Shown: piece by piece, positions 17,845-24,710 of the stretch
How positions within the stretch are numbered: position 1 is the first letter of the stretch
How the letters are laid out: every line of letters begins with the position of its first letter
Virus record (IMG/VR): IMGVR_UViG_3300003323_000534
Span: 1 to 36,197 of that record
Length of the DNA stretch: 36,197 nt
Strand: one strand, 5' to 3'
From: a virus
Made by a program: the position numbers and the translations under genes
Notes under the pieces: generated by a model
The model's input: only the letters and a program-made list of their open reading frames with translations
What the model was told of the DNA's origin: nothing
The model's database searches: none

Positions 17845-17855
17845 GGGGGAACCGC

Positions 17856-18272
17856 ATGGACTGGGACCTCGTCCCCATCACCGCGGCGGTCGGCGGCGGC
17901 GCCGGGATCCTCGCCCTTGCGCAGGCGTTCGTCACCGTGTCACGGCTCGTCCGGCAGGGCGTCTCGGTGCGTGAGGGGAAGCGCCGCGTCGATATCGTGC
18001 AGCAGCGCGATGAGGCGCTCGAGCAGGCACGTCGCGAGCGGGAGCGCGCAGACGCTGAGCAGGCGCGCGCGGACTGGGCGGACGCGAACCGGCAGATCGC
18101 GGTTGCGAACGAGCAGCGAGCCCGCGAGCACGCCGCCGAGCTCCGCGTGCAGCTCGTCGAACGCGCCGGCCTCGGCCGCGATGAGCTGCCGACGTGGCCG
18201 GACATGGACCGCACCATCCCTCGAGCGGAGTTCGACCGTCTCCGCCGTAGCAACCCGCCTGCGGCGGACTGA
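17856..18272 (+). CDS. membrane-anchored coiled-coil protein
   Basis: 138 residues: one N-terminal membrane segment (about 7-28) followed by a long, highly charged helix (about 35-100, rich in RER, EQA and DAN patterns). ATG with GAGGGGG upstream. This one-anchor plus coiled-coil plan recurs in the lysis modules of Gram-positive phages. A role as a minor holin or spanin-like factor is possible but unproven. Confidence 0.62.
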   Translation: MDWDLVPITAAVGGGAGILALAQAFVTVSRLVRQGVSVREGKRRVDIVQQRDEALEQARRERERADAEQARADWADANRQIAVANEQRAREHAAELRVQLVERAGLGRDELPTWPDMDRTIPRAEFDRLRRSNPPAAD

Positions 18273-18302
18273 CAGCCCCACGGGGCGGAGTGGAGCACAC
18301 GC

Positions 18303-19967
18303 ATGGCGTGGAAGAAGAAGGCCGACATCCGGGGACCGCGCGGCTTCTCGGTCGCAGCCAGCTACATCCGAGACGGGCACCTGCTGACGTCGACGGAGGA
18401 CGGTCGCACCCTTGATGCTGGCGTGGTGGTCGGGCCGCAGGGACCACCCGGTGTCAACGGAATCGCGAACGACGACGCGATGGCGACGCTCGTCAACTCG
18501 GAGACCTCCGCAACTCGCGCGGCGCTGAAGACCGCGGTCGCCGCTCCGGTGAGCCTGGGGATCGCTGAGCAGCGGGCGCGACTCGCAACGCGGGCCGCCG
18601 CCGATATCGCGATCTCCTCTGGCCGCTCTCGCGTCGCGACCGAGGACGCGGACCAGTTCACCGAGTCGTGGGCTGACCTGTCGGCCTGGGCTGGGGCCGG
18701 CGTGCAGGTCTCCGGCGGTTCCGCGTTCGGTGGGGCCGCATCGCAGTCGGCTGGGATCGCGCACTCCCTGCGCATCGATCCCTCGACCATCGGACGCATC
18801 ACCTTCCGCGTGAACTACGTGGTGGGGGCCTCGACCGGGCAGGGTGTCCTCGTCGGCCTCTCCAAGGGGGCTGCTGGCGCTGCACCTGCTGCTGGTGGCG
18901 CCGGCGCACGTGGCCTGTACTTCCGGTCCGACGGACAGGCAACCGCGACGAGCATCGTCCGTGTGCTCGACAACGGCGCGCAGACCACAGACCTCACCGG
19001 CACAGGCAGCGCCACCTGGTGGGTGACGGTGACAGTCGACGAGACCTACATCACGATCACCGCCTACAGCCCGACCACCAACACCGAGGTGCACTACCGG
19101 TGGGCTCGCGATGACGCGTCGTTCCCGATCAACAACCTGACGATCATGATAAACGACAGCCGCGGCACAAGCGGATCCTCCGTCAGCACGGTGGGATCCC
19201 GTCGCGGCGGGATCGTCACCACACGCCCCAAGGCTGCCGCCCGATCGGCTCACTGGGGAACCGCGGCCGGCGACGGCTTCCGCATCGCGCTGCCAGCCAA
19301 CTACGACTCACGCCAGCCCTGCCCAGCAGTCGTCCTGTTCCACGGAAACGGATCGGACGAGAACCACTGGATGAGCAACGCGAACGGCAAGGCCGTGGAC
19401 TCCGCGCTCCTCGACGCGGGCTTCATGACGATCGCAGCCGCGAACACGGGAGCGGTCTCGACGTGGGGCGCCGACGCTGGTCTCGCCGCGTACACGGCGG
19501 CGTACCAGTACGCCCGCGACCACTACAACGTCGGTGGCCTGTGCTTCTACGCGAACTCGATGGGCAGCATCGAGTCCCTGAACGTTCTCGCGCGGGACGC
19601 CATCCCCGGGGTGTCAGCCTGGGCTGGAACGGCACCGACCTACGACCTCGCCGAGAACCATGCCAACCCGCTGTTCACGAGCACGATCGACACCGCCTAC
19701 GGCGGCGATTTCGCGACGAACGCTGTCGGTCACGACCCCGCGAAGATGAGTCCGCGCCTCTTCCGCGGCATCCCCATGTGGATGCTGATCCCGTCCGACG
19801 ACGTGGCGGTCACGCCGGCTGCTAACGGGTACGCGCTGTTCGGGGCGGTCTCGCCCTTCGTGCCGACGACCAGGGTCGATGTGACCGGCGGGCACTCGAC
19901 GACTCAGATCGCTGCGCGCGCTGCCGAGGTGGCGACCTTCTTCAAGGGCGTGCTCGGCCTGAGCTGA
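18303..19967 (+). CDS. tail fibre / receptor-binding protein with alpha/beta-hydrolase domain
   Basis: 554 residues. Residues 1-60 include a short collagen-like GPQGPPGVNG. Residues about 60-110 are helical. Residues about 117-310 form a beta jelly-roll-like domain (FTESWADLSAWAG start). From about 320 a hydrolase follows: oxyanion strand VVLFHGNGSDE (344-354), nucleophile elbow FYANSMGS with Ser419, candidate acid Asp499 or Asp500 (PSDDVAV), and His531 (TGGHSTT). This is a complete esterase-type triad order. The most likely role is tail-borne removal of an ester group from a surface polymer during adsorption. It lies after the lysis genes rather than with the other tail genes. The exact substrate is unknown. 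Confidence 0.8.
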   Translation: MAWKKKADIRGPRGFSVAASYIRDGHLLTSTEDGRTLDAGVVVGPQGPPGVNGIANDDAMATLVNSETSATRAALKTAVAAPVSLGIAEQRARLATRAAADIAISSGRSRVATEDADQFTESWADLSAWAGAGVQVSGGSAFGGAASQSAGIAHSLRIDPSTIGRITFRVNYVVGASTGQGVLVGLSKGAAGAAPAAGGAGARGLYFRSDGQATATSIVRVLDNGAQTTDLTGTGSATWWVTVTVDETYITITAYSPTTNTEVHYRWARDDASFPINNLTIMINDSRGTSGSSVSTVGSRRGGIVTTRPKAAARSAHWGTAAGDGFRIALPANYDSRQPCPAVVLFHGNGSDENHWMSNANGKAVDSALLDAGFMTIAAANTGAVSTWGADAGLAAYTAAYQYARDHYNVGGLCFYANSMGSIESLNVLARDAIPGVSAWAGTAPTYDLAENHANPLFTSTIDTAYGGDFATNAVGHDPAKMSPRLFRGIPMWMLIPSDDVAVTPAANGYALFGAVSPFVPTTRVDVTGGHSTTQIAARAAEVATFFKGVLGLS

Positions 19968-19968
19968 T

Positions 19969-20115
19969 TCACCAGGCCTGCTGATCCACGGCGCTGTCGA
20001 TGCACCGCTCGGAGCAGAACCGACCTTCGATGACGCGTGGTCCCTTGTGGCACACATCGCAGGACGCGGCTCGTACCGCTAGCCAACGGGCGAATCGTGC
20101 GATCGGGGTTTCCAC
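19969..20115 (-). CDS. 48-residue zinc-finger-like protein
   Basis: A short leftward gene starting at GTG 20115, with stop TGA at 19969-19971. It encodes a CDVCHKGPRVIEGRFCSERC core, a CxxC plus CxxxC zinc-binding pattern, after a helical N-terminus (PIARFARWLAVRAAS). It ends two bases from the end of the tail fibre gene, convergent with it, and is transcribed from the side of the bidirectional terminator at 20149-20188. No clear ribosome site; TTG at 20136 is an alternative start. Function unknown. Confidence 0.6.
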   Translation of the reverse strand: METPIARFARWLAVRAASCDVCHKGPRVIEGRFCSERCIDSAVDQQAW

Positions 20116-20148
20116 GCCGGTGACCGTACGCGACAATCAATCACAATG

Positions 20149-20188
20149 AAAGCCCCCTCAGGCTCCCAACAGAGTCTGAGGGGGCTTT
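20149..20188. terminator. bidirectional rho-independent terminator
   Basis: AAAGCCCCCTCAG (20149-20161) pairs perfectly with 20176-20188, with a TTTT run on the top strand and an A-rich side that gives T's on the bottom strand. It separates the late rightward block from the leftward lysogeny-side genes. Confidence 0.88.
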
Positions 20189-20261
20189 TCGTCGTTCCGC
20201 GGACGAACGGCGTCAGATCAAGCCAGCGTCGCGTGCAGCTTCGGCGATCGCCTAACGCACG

Positions 20262-20513
20262 CTACTGGCGCCGCACTGCGTCGCGCCAGACCCAGGCGCA
20301 GTCGGCACCCTGCCCGTGACCCCACTCGACGAGCACGGCACGGTCGGTGTACGCGATGACTCGACCCTCGAGCTCGAGCAGCCGGTTGGGGAACTGCACC
20401 CACGCGAGCACCGGGTCAGGAGCGGGGAGGTCGACCTCGGGACCGCCGCGCGCTGCCTCGGGGAGGGAGTATGCGTCGTCGAGCCGCCACCGGTCGCGGC
20501 GTCGGACGCCCAT
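20262..20513 (-). CDS. small protein A of a tandem related pair
   Basis: 83 residues, ATG at 20513 sharing one base with the stop of the upstream leftward gene (TGATG), so translationally coupled. The C-terminal half (RVIAYTDRAVLVEWGHGQGADCAWVWRDAV) resembles that of its neighbour: AV-VE, then QG, then AWV-R--V. Probably a small beta domain. Location beside integrase and repressor suggests expression from the prophage. Function unknown. Confidence 0.65.
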   Translation of the reverse strand: MGVRRRDRWRLDDAYSLPEAARGGPEVDLPAPDPVLAWVQFPNRLLELEGRVIAYTDRAVLVEWGHGQGADCAWVWRDAVRRQ

Positions 20514-20803
20514 CAGCGGCGCGGTTTGAGCGCGCGGATGGTGACGGTGTGCCGCGGCACCCAGGCGCGCTGCAGTCGTCCCTGCCAGGCGATCTCGACG
20601 AACACGGCGACGTCGGACCGGGCTACGGCAAACGCCTTCACCTCGGGGAGCACGCCGATCTGCTCGAACCGGAGGTCGTGCACGGTGACGGGCTGCGGCG
20701 GGTCGACGGGCTCGACGCTGCCGATGCGGTCGAGGGGCATCGACTCGGCGGCGTAGATCGGGACGTCCTGGTGCTCGGGCGGCGCCCATCGGTGTTCGGC
20801 CAT
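20513..20803 (-). CDS. small protein B of a tandem related pair
   Basis: 96 residues, ATG at 20803. Acidic N-terminal half, then AFAVARSDVAVFVEIAWQGR and QRAWVPRHTVTI, aligned in pattern with the downstream 83-residue protein, so the two look like an old tandem duplication. No Cys, no membrane segment, no catalytic motif seen. Confidence 0.65.
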   Translation of the reverse strand: MAEHRWAPPEHQDVPIYAAESMPLDRIGSVEPVDPPQPVTVHDLRFEQIGVLPEVKAFAVARSDVAVFVEIAWQGRLQRAWVPRHTVTIRALKPRR

Positions 20804-20831
20804 GCGGCCATCGTGACCATGCCCGCCGACA

Positions 20832-21095
20832 TCAGCGGCTGCGGACGGCGCCCATCGGGTCGACGGTGATGATGCGCGTCTCGGTCTTCCGGTTCACGAC
20901 TCGGATGATGACGACGATGAGCCAGAGGCCGCCGGTGACGATCGTCAGGAGCAGGTTCCAGAACCAGCCGATGCGCTTCTTGCGCTGCAGGATTGCCTGG
21001 TTCCCCGTGACGCTCGTGACGGTCCACCCGTTCGACGAGGCACGGGCGATCTCGGTCTGCAGGGCCTGCTGCTGAGCAGGGGTCACATCGGTCAT
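20832..21095 (-). CDS. small two-helix membrane protein
   Basis: 87 residues. A short soluble N-terminal domain (TPAQQQALQTEIARASSNGWTV region) is followed by KKRIGWFWNLLLTIVTGGLW and LIVVIIRVV, one hydrophobic hairpin or two membrane segments. A basic tail follows. The frame reaches further upstream, but the ATG at 21095 has AGGA 8 bases before it. It lies in the leftward, lysogeny-side block. Small membrane proteins there often alter superinfection or the host envelope, but nothing in the sequence proves it. Confidence 0.7.
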   Translation of the reverse strand: MTDVTPAQQQALQTEIARASSNGWTVTSVTGNQAILQRKKRIGWFWNLLLTIVTGGLWLIVVIIRVVNRKTETRIITVDPMGAVRSR

Positions 21096-21170
21096 GCCGA
21101 ACATCCTGCACGACCGCACAGCACCACGCACACCCCCGAACGTGTCGCACGAGATCCGCATCCTCAACCC

Positions 21171-21440
21171 ATGGACGACCTCGGCCGCCGCGTCCTCACC
21201 CTGGACGACGAGCACCCCACCCACACCCGCACCAAGGAAGCGATCATCCGGAAGCAGCTCGGCATTTCACCGGCCCGCTACTACCAGATCCGCAACCGCC
21301 TCCTCACCGACCCCGAAGCGCTTGCCGAGTTCCCGCTGCTGCCGCGGCGCGTGGAGGCCGAACAGGCGCGCGACCTCCGTGCCCTGCTTGGACGCGATGA
21401 CGGCCGGGCTCCCTCGGGTGGAGTCCGGCCGTCGAGGTAG
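21171..21440 (+). CDS. DUF3263-type DNA-binding-like protein
   Basis: 89 residues, rightward, with no clear ribosome site, so possibly leaderless. The stretch RTKEAIIRKQLGISPARYYQIRNRLLTDPEALAEFPLL matches the DUF3263 pattern known from actinobacteria and their phages, a short helix-turn-helix-like protein. It is divergent from the membrane protein gene and convergent with integrase (3 bases between the ends). Confidence 0.75.
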   Translation: MDDLGRRVLTLDDEHPTHTRTKEAIIRKQLGISPARYYQIRNRLLTDPEALAEFPLLPRRVEAEQARDLRALLGRDDGRAPSGGVRPSR

Positions 21441-21443
21441 GTG

Positions 21444-22307
21444 TCAGGCGGCGATCGTGTCTAGCGTGTCCGGTGGCGGCTGCCCGCCGATCGCGACGAC
21501 GGGACGCGGCTGCCGCTTCCGGAAGGTCGTCGCCTTGCTGACGCTGCGGAGCGCCTCGCCGGAGACGTGCGTGTAGATCTCGGTCGTCTTCGACGAGGCG
21601 TGACCCATCCACTCCTGCACCGCGCGCAGGTCCTTTGTCTCGTCGTACGCAGCCGTGCCGGCGGCATGCCGGAGAGCATGGGTGTTGATGCCGACGCGGT
21701 CCTTGACCACGCGGTAGGTCGTCGTGATGTGCTGGTGCCCGCCGAACCGGCCCGGGAAGTAGTACCCCTCGCTCCCGAGGTCGCGCTCAAGCTCGTTGAG
21801 CGCTGCGATGAGGTCCGGGTCGTCGAGCGGTACGACGCGCTCCTTGTCGCCCTTGCCACGGACGACGAGCTTCGAGAACTGCCGGTCCTGGATGCGCAAC
21901 CCAGTGATCTCGTTGAGCCGAAGGCCGCAGGAGCGCCCGAGCAGGATGATGGCGGTCGACCGAGCGTCAGCACCGTCGAGGCCGGTCGAGACGTCCTCGT
22001 CAAGGGCGACCCGAGGGATGCGCTTCGGAATGCTGATCGGCTTGAGCGGGTACGCCGGGTCGTGCGAGACGAGGCCCCGCTGGTGCGCCCACGCGTAGTA
22101 GGCACGGAACGACGAGCGGAACGACTTGCGGTACTCGGCGGAGAGCGTGCGCCGGTCGGCTAGGAACTGCTCGAGGTCGTCGACGGTGACGGTGGTGAGG
22201 TCGGGGTGCGTCCGCTTTAGGACGTCGAGGTGGTACAGCCGAAGCTCGACCGTGCGCTGCGCGAGGCCGGTGGCGTCGAGGTGGTTGCGGAACTCCTTGA
22301 GCTTCAT
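21444..22307 (-). CDS. int: tyrosine-family integrase
   Basis: 287 residues. Catalyses recombination of attP with the host attB. An N-terminal SAM-like core-binding domain (1-95) is followed by the catalytic domain with all signature residues: Arg130 (CGLRLNEI), Lys152 or Lys155 (GKGDKER), His210 and Arg213 (HALRH), His236 (GHASSKTTEIY) and Tyr245. ATG with AAGGA 9 bases upstream. It lies downstream of the repressor on the same strand, and the attachment site lies inside that repressor gene. There is no separate arm-binding N-terminal domain of the lambda type. Confidence 0.92.
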   Translation of the reverse strand: MKLKEFRNHLDATGLAQRTVELRLYHLDVLKRTHPDLTTVTVDDLEQFLADRRTLSAEYRKSFRSSFRAYYAWAHQRGLVSHDPAYPLKPISIPKRIPRVALDEDVSTGLDGADARSTAIILLGRSCGLRLNEITGLRIQDRQFSKLVVRGKGDKERVVPLDDPDLIAALNELERDLGSEGYYFPGRFGGHQHITTTYRVVKDRVGINTHALRHAAGTAAYDETKDLRAVQEWMGHASSKTTEIYTHVSGEALRSVSKATTFRKRQPRPVVAIGGQPPPDTLDTIAA

Positions 22308-22446
22308 CGGGACTGGTCCTTCGAGTCAAGCCGCGCTATGCGACGGCTGTCGTGTGGTGAGCACGAGGCAGGGGGGACCGTGAGCGTACAGAGAAGAGCG
22401 TGAGGGCCGATCATGTTCACCCGCGTACGGTCGAACGTCCCGTGCG

Positions 22447-22893
22447 TCAACCGACCGCGGGGAACGCGATGATCGTCGCGTCACCGTCGGCATCCTCGGA
22501 GGGGGCGCGAACGGGCAGGGGAGTGACCGGCGCCAGCGTTGACGCGGCAGTCTCATCACCGGCAGGTTGTTGGTTCGAGTCCAACTCGGGGAGCGACAGG
22601 CCCTCACCCTTCGGGGTGGGGGCCTTTTCGTCGTTCGGGGCCGGCGACGTCGGCTCGCCGTAGAGCACGGCGATCGACACGCCGAGGGCTGCCGCGATGT
22701 CCGCGAGCTCGCGCCCCTTCCATGCGACGCTGCCGCGCAGCCGCTTGCTGATGTCCGTCTGGCCCAGCCCGAGCATCGTTCCGAGCTGCGTCTGGGTGGC
22801 GCGACCGATCAGCAGCGTCTTGATGCGCTGTCCGACCTGCGCGTCCCAGGACTCGGGTTCGTACGCGGGTAGCTGGCTCACTCGTGCGTTCAC
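22447..22893 (-). CDS. HTH immunity repressor containing attP
   Basis: 148 residues from the GTG at 22893. This start has a promoter with -35 TTGCCA and -10 TACTTT ending 8 bases before it, which suggests a leaderless message. A longer GTG start at 22962 is possible. The Cro/C1-type helix-turn-helix (about residues 22-75, TQTQLGTMLGLGQTDISKRL) binds operators. Residues about 97-114 are the antisense reading of a tRNA 3' half, so integration would replace the C-terminal third. The viral-form C-terminus is IIAFPAVG: hydrophobic, but not a classical ssrA-like LAA end. Confidence 0.82.
   Translation of the reverse strand: MNARVSQLPAYEPESWDAQVGQRIKTLLIGRATQTQLGTMLGLGQTDISKRLRGSVAWKGRELADIAAALGVSIAVLYGEPTSPAPNDEKAPTPKGEGLSLPELDSNQQPAGDETAASTLAPVTPLPVRAPSEDADGDATIIAFPAVG
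22553..22604. other. candidate attP core (tRNA 3'-half identity)
   Basis: The top strand reads as an anticodon-loop-like CTCATCA, stem CCGGC, variable AGGTT, a perfect T-arm (GTTGG, loop TTCGAGT, CCAAC) and an acceptor 3' strand TCGGGGA. There is no D-arm or 5' acceptor half, so it is not a working tRNA but the part a phage carries to restore a host tRNA on integration. The CAU-like anticodon suggests a tRNA-Met target; loop position 37 is C, so homology may begin just after it. It lies about 250 bp upstream of integrase, inside the repressor gene. Confidence 0.72.
22599..22628 (+). terminator. terminator next to attP (inside the repressor gene)
   Basis: GGCCCTCACCC pairs with GGGTGGGGGCC around a TTCG loop (one mismatch) and is followed by TTTT on the top strand. 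It lies directly after the tRNA-like 3' end, where a host tRNA terminator would be. The phage may therefore carry tRNA end plus terminator so that the host gene stays intact after integration. Confidence 0.7.
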
Positions 22894-22900
22894 GTGTGTC

Positions 22901-22929
22901 AAAGTACGCCAAACATGCGCGCCTGGCAA
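22901..22929 (-). promoter_or_regulatory. repressor promoter
   Basis: -35 TTGCCA (22929-22924), a 17-bp spacer and -10 TACTTT (22906-22901) on the bottom strand. Predicted start of transcription at about 22894, at the GTG of the repressor. Confidence 0.5.
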
Positions 22930-22966
22930 CGTCTGTCCCAGATTGCGTGCATATGCCGCCACGGCC

Positions 22967-22982
22967 TGTTACAGTCCCACCA
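22967..22982 (+). promoter_or_regulatory. rightward early promoter (extended -10)
   Basis: TG-T-TACAGT (22967-22975) forms an extended -10. The ATG of the excisionase-like gene follows at 22982 without a Shine-Dalgarno site, so the message is probably leaderless. No good -35 is visible. A perfect 8-bp palindrome, GCATATGC (22949-22956), lies just upstream, between the two divergent promoters, and could be an operator. Confidence 0.45.
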
Positions 22983-23197
22983 TGCCGACACGGAATACAG
23001 ATGCCGCCGAGGAATACCTCGACACCGGCGAAGTGCTTGCCCGGGTCAGGATCTCACGCCGAACGCTTGACCGATACGTCAAGTCCGGCAAGCTCCGCGC
23101 CCACACCCTCCCGAGCGGACACCGTCGCTACGCGGTGACCGACGTCGAGGCGCTGCTCACACCCGGACCCTCCCACTCTGCGGAGGACGCCTCATGA
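22982..23197 (+). CDS. excisionase-like MerR/HTH_17 protein
   Basis: 71 residues. The core EYLDTGEVLARVRISRRTLDRYVKSGKLRAHTLPSGHRRYAVTDVEALL is the winged-helix pattern of small excisionase and MerR-like DNA binders. As the first gene right of the repressor, it is either the recombination directionality factor or a Cro-like early regulator. The ATG at 22982 fits the extended -10; an upstream in-frame opening at 22697 is antisense to the repressor and rejected. Confidence 0.78.
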   Translation: MPTRNTDAAEEYLDTGEVLARVRISRRTLDRYVKSGKLRAHTLPSGHRRYAVTDVEALLTPGPSHSAEDAS

Positions 23198-23331
23198 ACC
23201 CCGACGTCTACAGCCTCGAGTACTACCGCGCGAAGTGGCGAGCCGAAGACCGACAGCGCGAGCAGCGCCGTCAGCAGTCCCGCGCCGCCCAGCCCCGCCG
23301 CCGCGACAACGTCAAGGGCCACCGCCGATGA
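23194..23331 (+). CDS. 45-residue basic protein
   Basis: Starts at ATG 23194, overlapping the excisionase stop (ATGA), and ends TGA 23331, overlapping the next ATG. The N-terminus is MNPDVYSLEYYRAKWRAEDR; the rest is almost all Arg/Gln/Ala. Very basic, possibly nucleic-acid binding. No family recognised. Confidence 0.62.
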   Translation: MNPDVYSLEYYRAKWRAEDRQREQRRQQSRAAQPRRRDNVKGHRR

Positions 23332-23489
23332 GCGCCGCGGCCTGGTTCCTCGCAGCGCTCGCAGCAGCGCTTCTTGCGCTCCTCTTCGGCGTTCCGTTCA
23401 ACAGCGGCGCCGGCCTCGTGATCGTCCTCCTCTGGCTGGTCGGGTCTCTTCGACTCGCCACCTCGAGCACCGGAAGGCCTCAACGATGA
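23328..23489 (+). CDS. small two-segment membrane protein
   Basis: 53 residues, ATG at 23328 overlapping the previous stop. Two hydrophobic segments (AWFLAALAAALLALLFGV and LVIVLLWLVGSLRLA) are separated by a short polar turn. Early position suggests a host-takeover or exclusion role; nothing more can be said. The stop overlaps the next ATG. Confidence 0.62.
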   Translation: MSAAAWFLAALAAALLALLFGVPFNSGAGLVIVLLWLVGSLRLATSSTGRPQR

Positions 23490-23758
23490 GCATCGCCTAC
23501 GCCGCACCCCGCTCCGCAGACTTCGACTGGGTCGCCGTCGACCTCCTCATGGGAGGCAGCGGGGCCGTCAACCCCAAGTTGATCCGCACGCCCGACCGCA
23601 TCGAGGCAGTCCGACGCCTGCACAGCCAGGGCCTGCCAGACAACCAGATCGCCGAGCGCACCGGCATGAGCCGTCGCCAGGTGCTCCGCATCCGTCACGG
23701 CCGCCTTCACCTCCCCGCGATCGTCACCGGCGGTCGCAACGCGAAGGCCGTCCTGTGA
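23486..23758 (+). CDS. HTH protein (resolvase-type HTH module)
   Basis: 90 residues. The C-terminal part, IEAVRRLHSQGLPDNQIAERTGMSRRQVLRIRHGRLHLPA, is a short helix-turn-helix. The same module closes the 235-residue protein at 26795, with 18 identical bases (23684-23701 and 27443-27460). An unrelated-looking N-terminal part contains FDWVAVDLLMGG. Probable DNA-binding regulator. Confidence 0.75.
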   Translation: MSIAYAAPRSADFDWVAVDLLMGGSGAVNPKLIRTPDRIEAVRRLHSQGLPDNQIAERTGMSRRQVLRIRHGRLHLPAIVTGGRNAKAVL

Positions 23759-24066
23759 ACGACGACGCGCTCACGCTCGAGCAGACCGCCGCCCTCTGGG
23801 CGCTCGACTTCGACGTCTGCTGCCTCAACGTCTACGGGACCACCGAACCCTGCAACGCCATCGCCGGGTACGAGATCATCTGCGCGCACTGCGACTACAC
23901 GCGCCCGCTCTGCCAGCCCCACGCCGCCGGCATCGTCAAGCTCATCAACCACCCCAACGGCGACGACATCATGCCGGTCTGGAAGTGCGACCGCTGCCAG
24001 CGCCGCTCGTTCACCTTCGGCAAGGTCTTCCACCTGCACCTCAGCGGGGGAGGCCACCGTGGCTGA
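23755..24066 (+). CDS. Cys-rich zinc-binding-like protein
   Basis: 103 residues, GTG start overlapping the previous stop. Cysteines occur as CC near 22-23, ICAHCDYTRPLC and KCDRCQRRSF, the last being a clear CxxC knuckle. The N-terminus has an acidic helix (ALTLEQTAALWALDF). Likely a zinc-stabilised early protein; function unknown. It overlaps the next GTG by 8 bases. Confidence 0.68.
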   Translation: MNDDALTLEQTAALWALDFDVCCLNVYGTTEPCNAIAGYEIICAHCDYTRPLCQPHAAGIVKLINHPNGDDIMPVWKCDRCQRRSFTFGKVFHLHLSGGGHRG

Positions 24067-24244
24067 GCTCGACAACGTCGCAGTCGGCGTCCGACACGAA
24101 CCCTGGTCGGGACACGGCGTCCGCCTGCAGGTGCACGGAGCATCCGTGCAACTTGAACCGGCAGACGCCGCAGACCTCGCACGTCGACTCACCGACGCCG
24201 CGTCCGAAGCGGTTCACGCCGACCGGGCGGCCCGCCGTGGGTAA
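24059..24244 (+). CDS. small hypothetical early protein
   Basis: 61 residues, GTG start after GGGGGAGG. Two short strands (NVAVGVRHEPW, VRLQVHGASVQL) and an amphipathic helix (ADAADLARRLTDAASEAV). No motif. Overlaps the next gene by 8 bases, so translation is probably coupled. Confidence 0.62.
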   Translation: MAELDNVAVGVRHEPWSGHGVRLQVHGASVQLEPADAADLARRLTDAASEAVHADRAARRG

Positions 24245-24710
24245 GCAGACCATCGGGCAGCGCTCGCACGCCGCCGTCGATCAGTGGCGCGACACGGTCT
24301 ACAACCGCGACGTCGTGAGCTGCGTCGTCGCCGGAACGTCCCCCGCAGAGCAGTGGTCCTGCCACGGGCCCCGCACGCTGCAGCACCGCGTCGGACGCGG
24401 CATGGGCGGCTCGGCTCTCTTCGATACCCCGGCGTACCTGCTGACGATGTGCCTGCACCACAACACGATCGCCGAGACCGACGCGACCTTCGCGAGCATC
24501 TGCCGCACCAACGGCTGGACACTCCCGCGGCACCGCATCGACGTCGACCCCATCCTCGTCCCCGTCCGCTACTTCGACGGCTGGCACGAACTCGACAACA
24601 GCGGCTTCCGCACCCCCGTGTGGGGACCGCATGCAGTCGAGCGGATCGCCGCGTTCTGGCGTCAACCCCAGGTTGATGCAGAAACGGCACTCAGCGGAGA
24701 CCCCGCATGA
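24237..24710 (+). CDS. HNH-like protein
   Basis: 157 residues, GTG start inside the previous gene's 3' end. TLQHRVGRGMGGSALFDTPAYLLTMCLHHN resembles the HNH core: a His before a RxxRGMGGS turn, then MC and a closing HHN. It lacks the usual CxxC pairs, so nuclease activity is uncertain. The C-terminal region (GWHELDNSGFRTPVWG) is of unknown role. It may act in early DNA processing. Confidence 0.62.
   Translation: MGKQTIGQRSHAAVDQWRDTVYNRDVVSCVVAGTSPAEQWSCHGPRTLQHRVGRGMGGSALFDTPAYLLTMCLHHNTIAETDATFASICRTNGWTLPRHRIDVDPILVPVRYFDGWHELDNSGFRTPVWGPHAVERIAAFWRQPQVDAETALSGDPA

Noticed and set aside
20217-20255. Bottom-strand stretch resembling the end of a coding region (AIAEAARDAGLI)
   Set aside because: Too short, with a stop just upstream; could be a remnant, but cannot be supported.
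22553-22604. A functional tRNA gene
   Set aside because: Only anticodon-side and T-arm halves are present; there is no D-arm or 5' acceptor strand, and no CCA end. Treated as attP.
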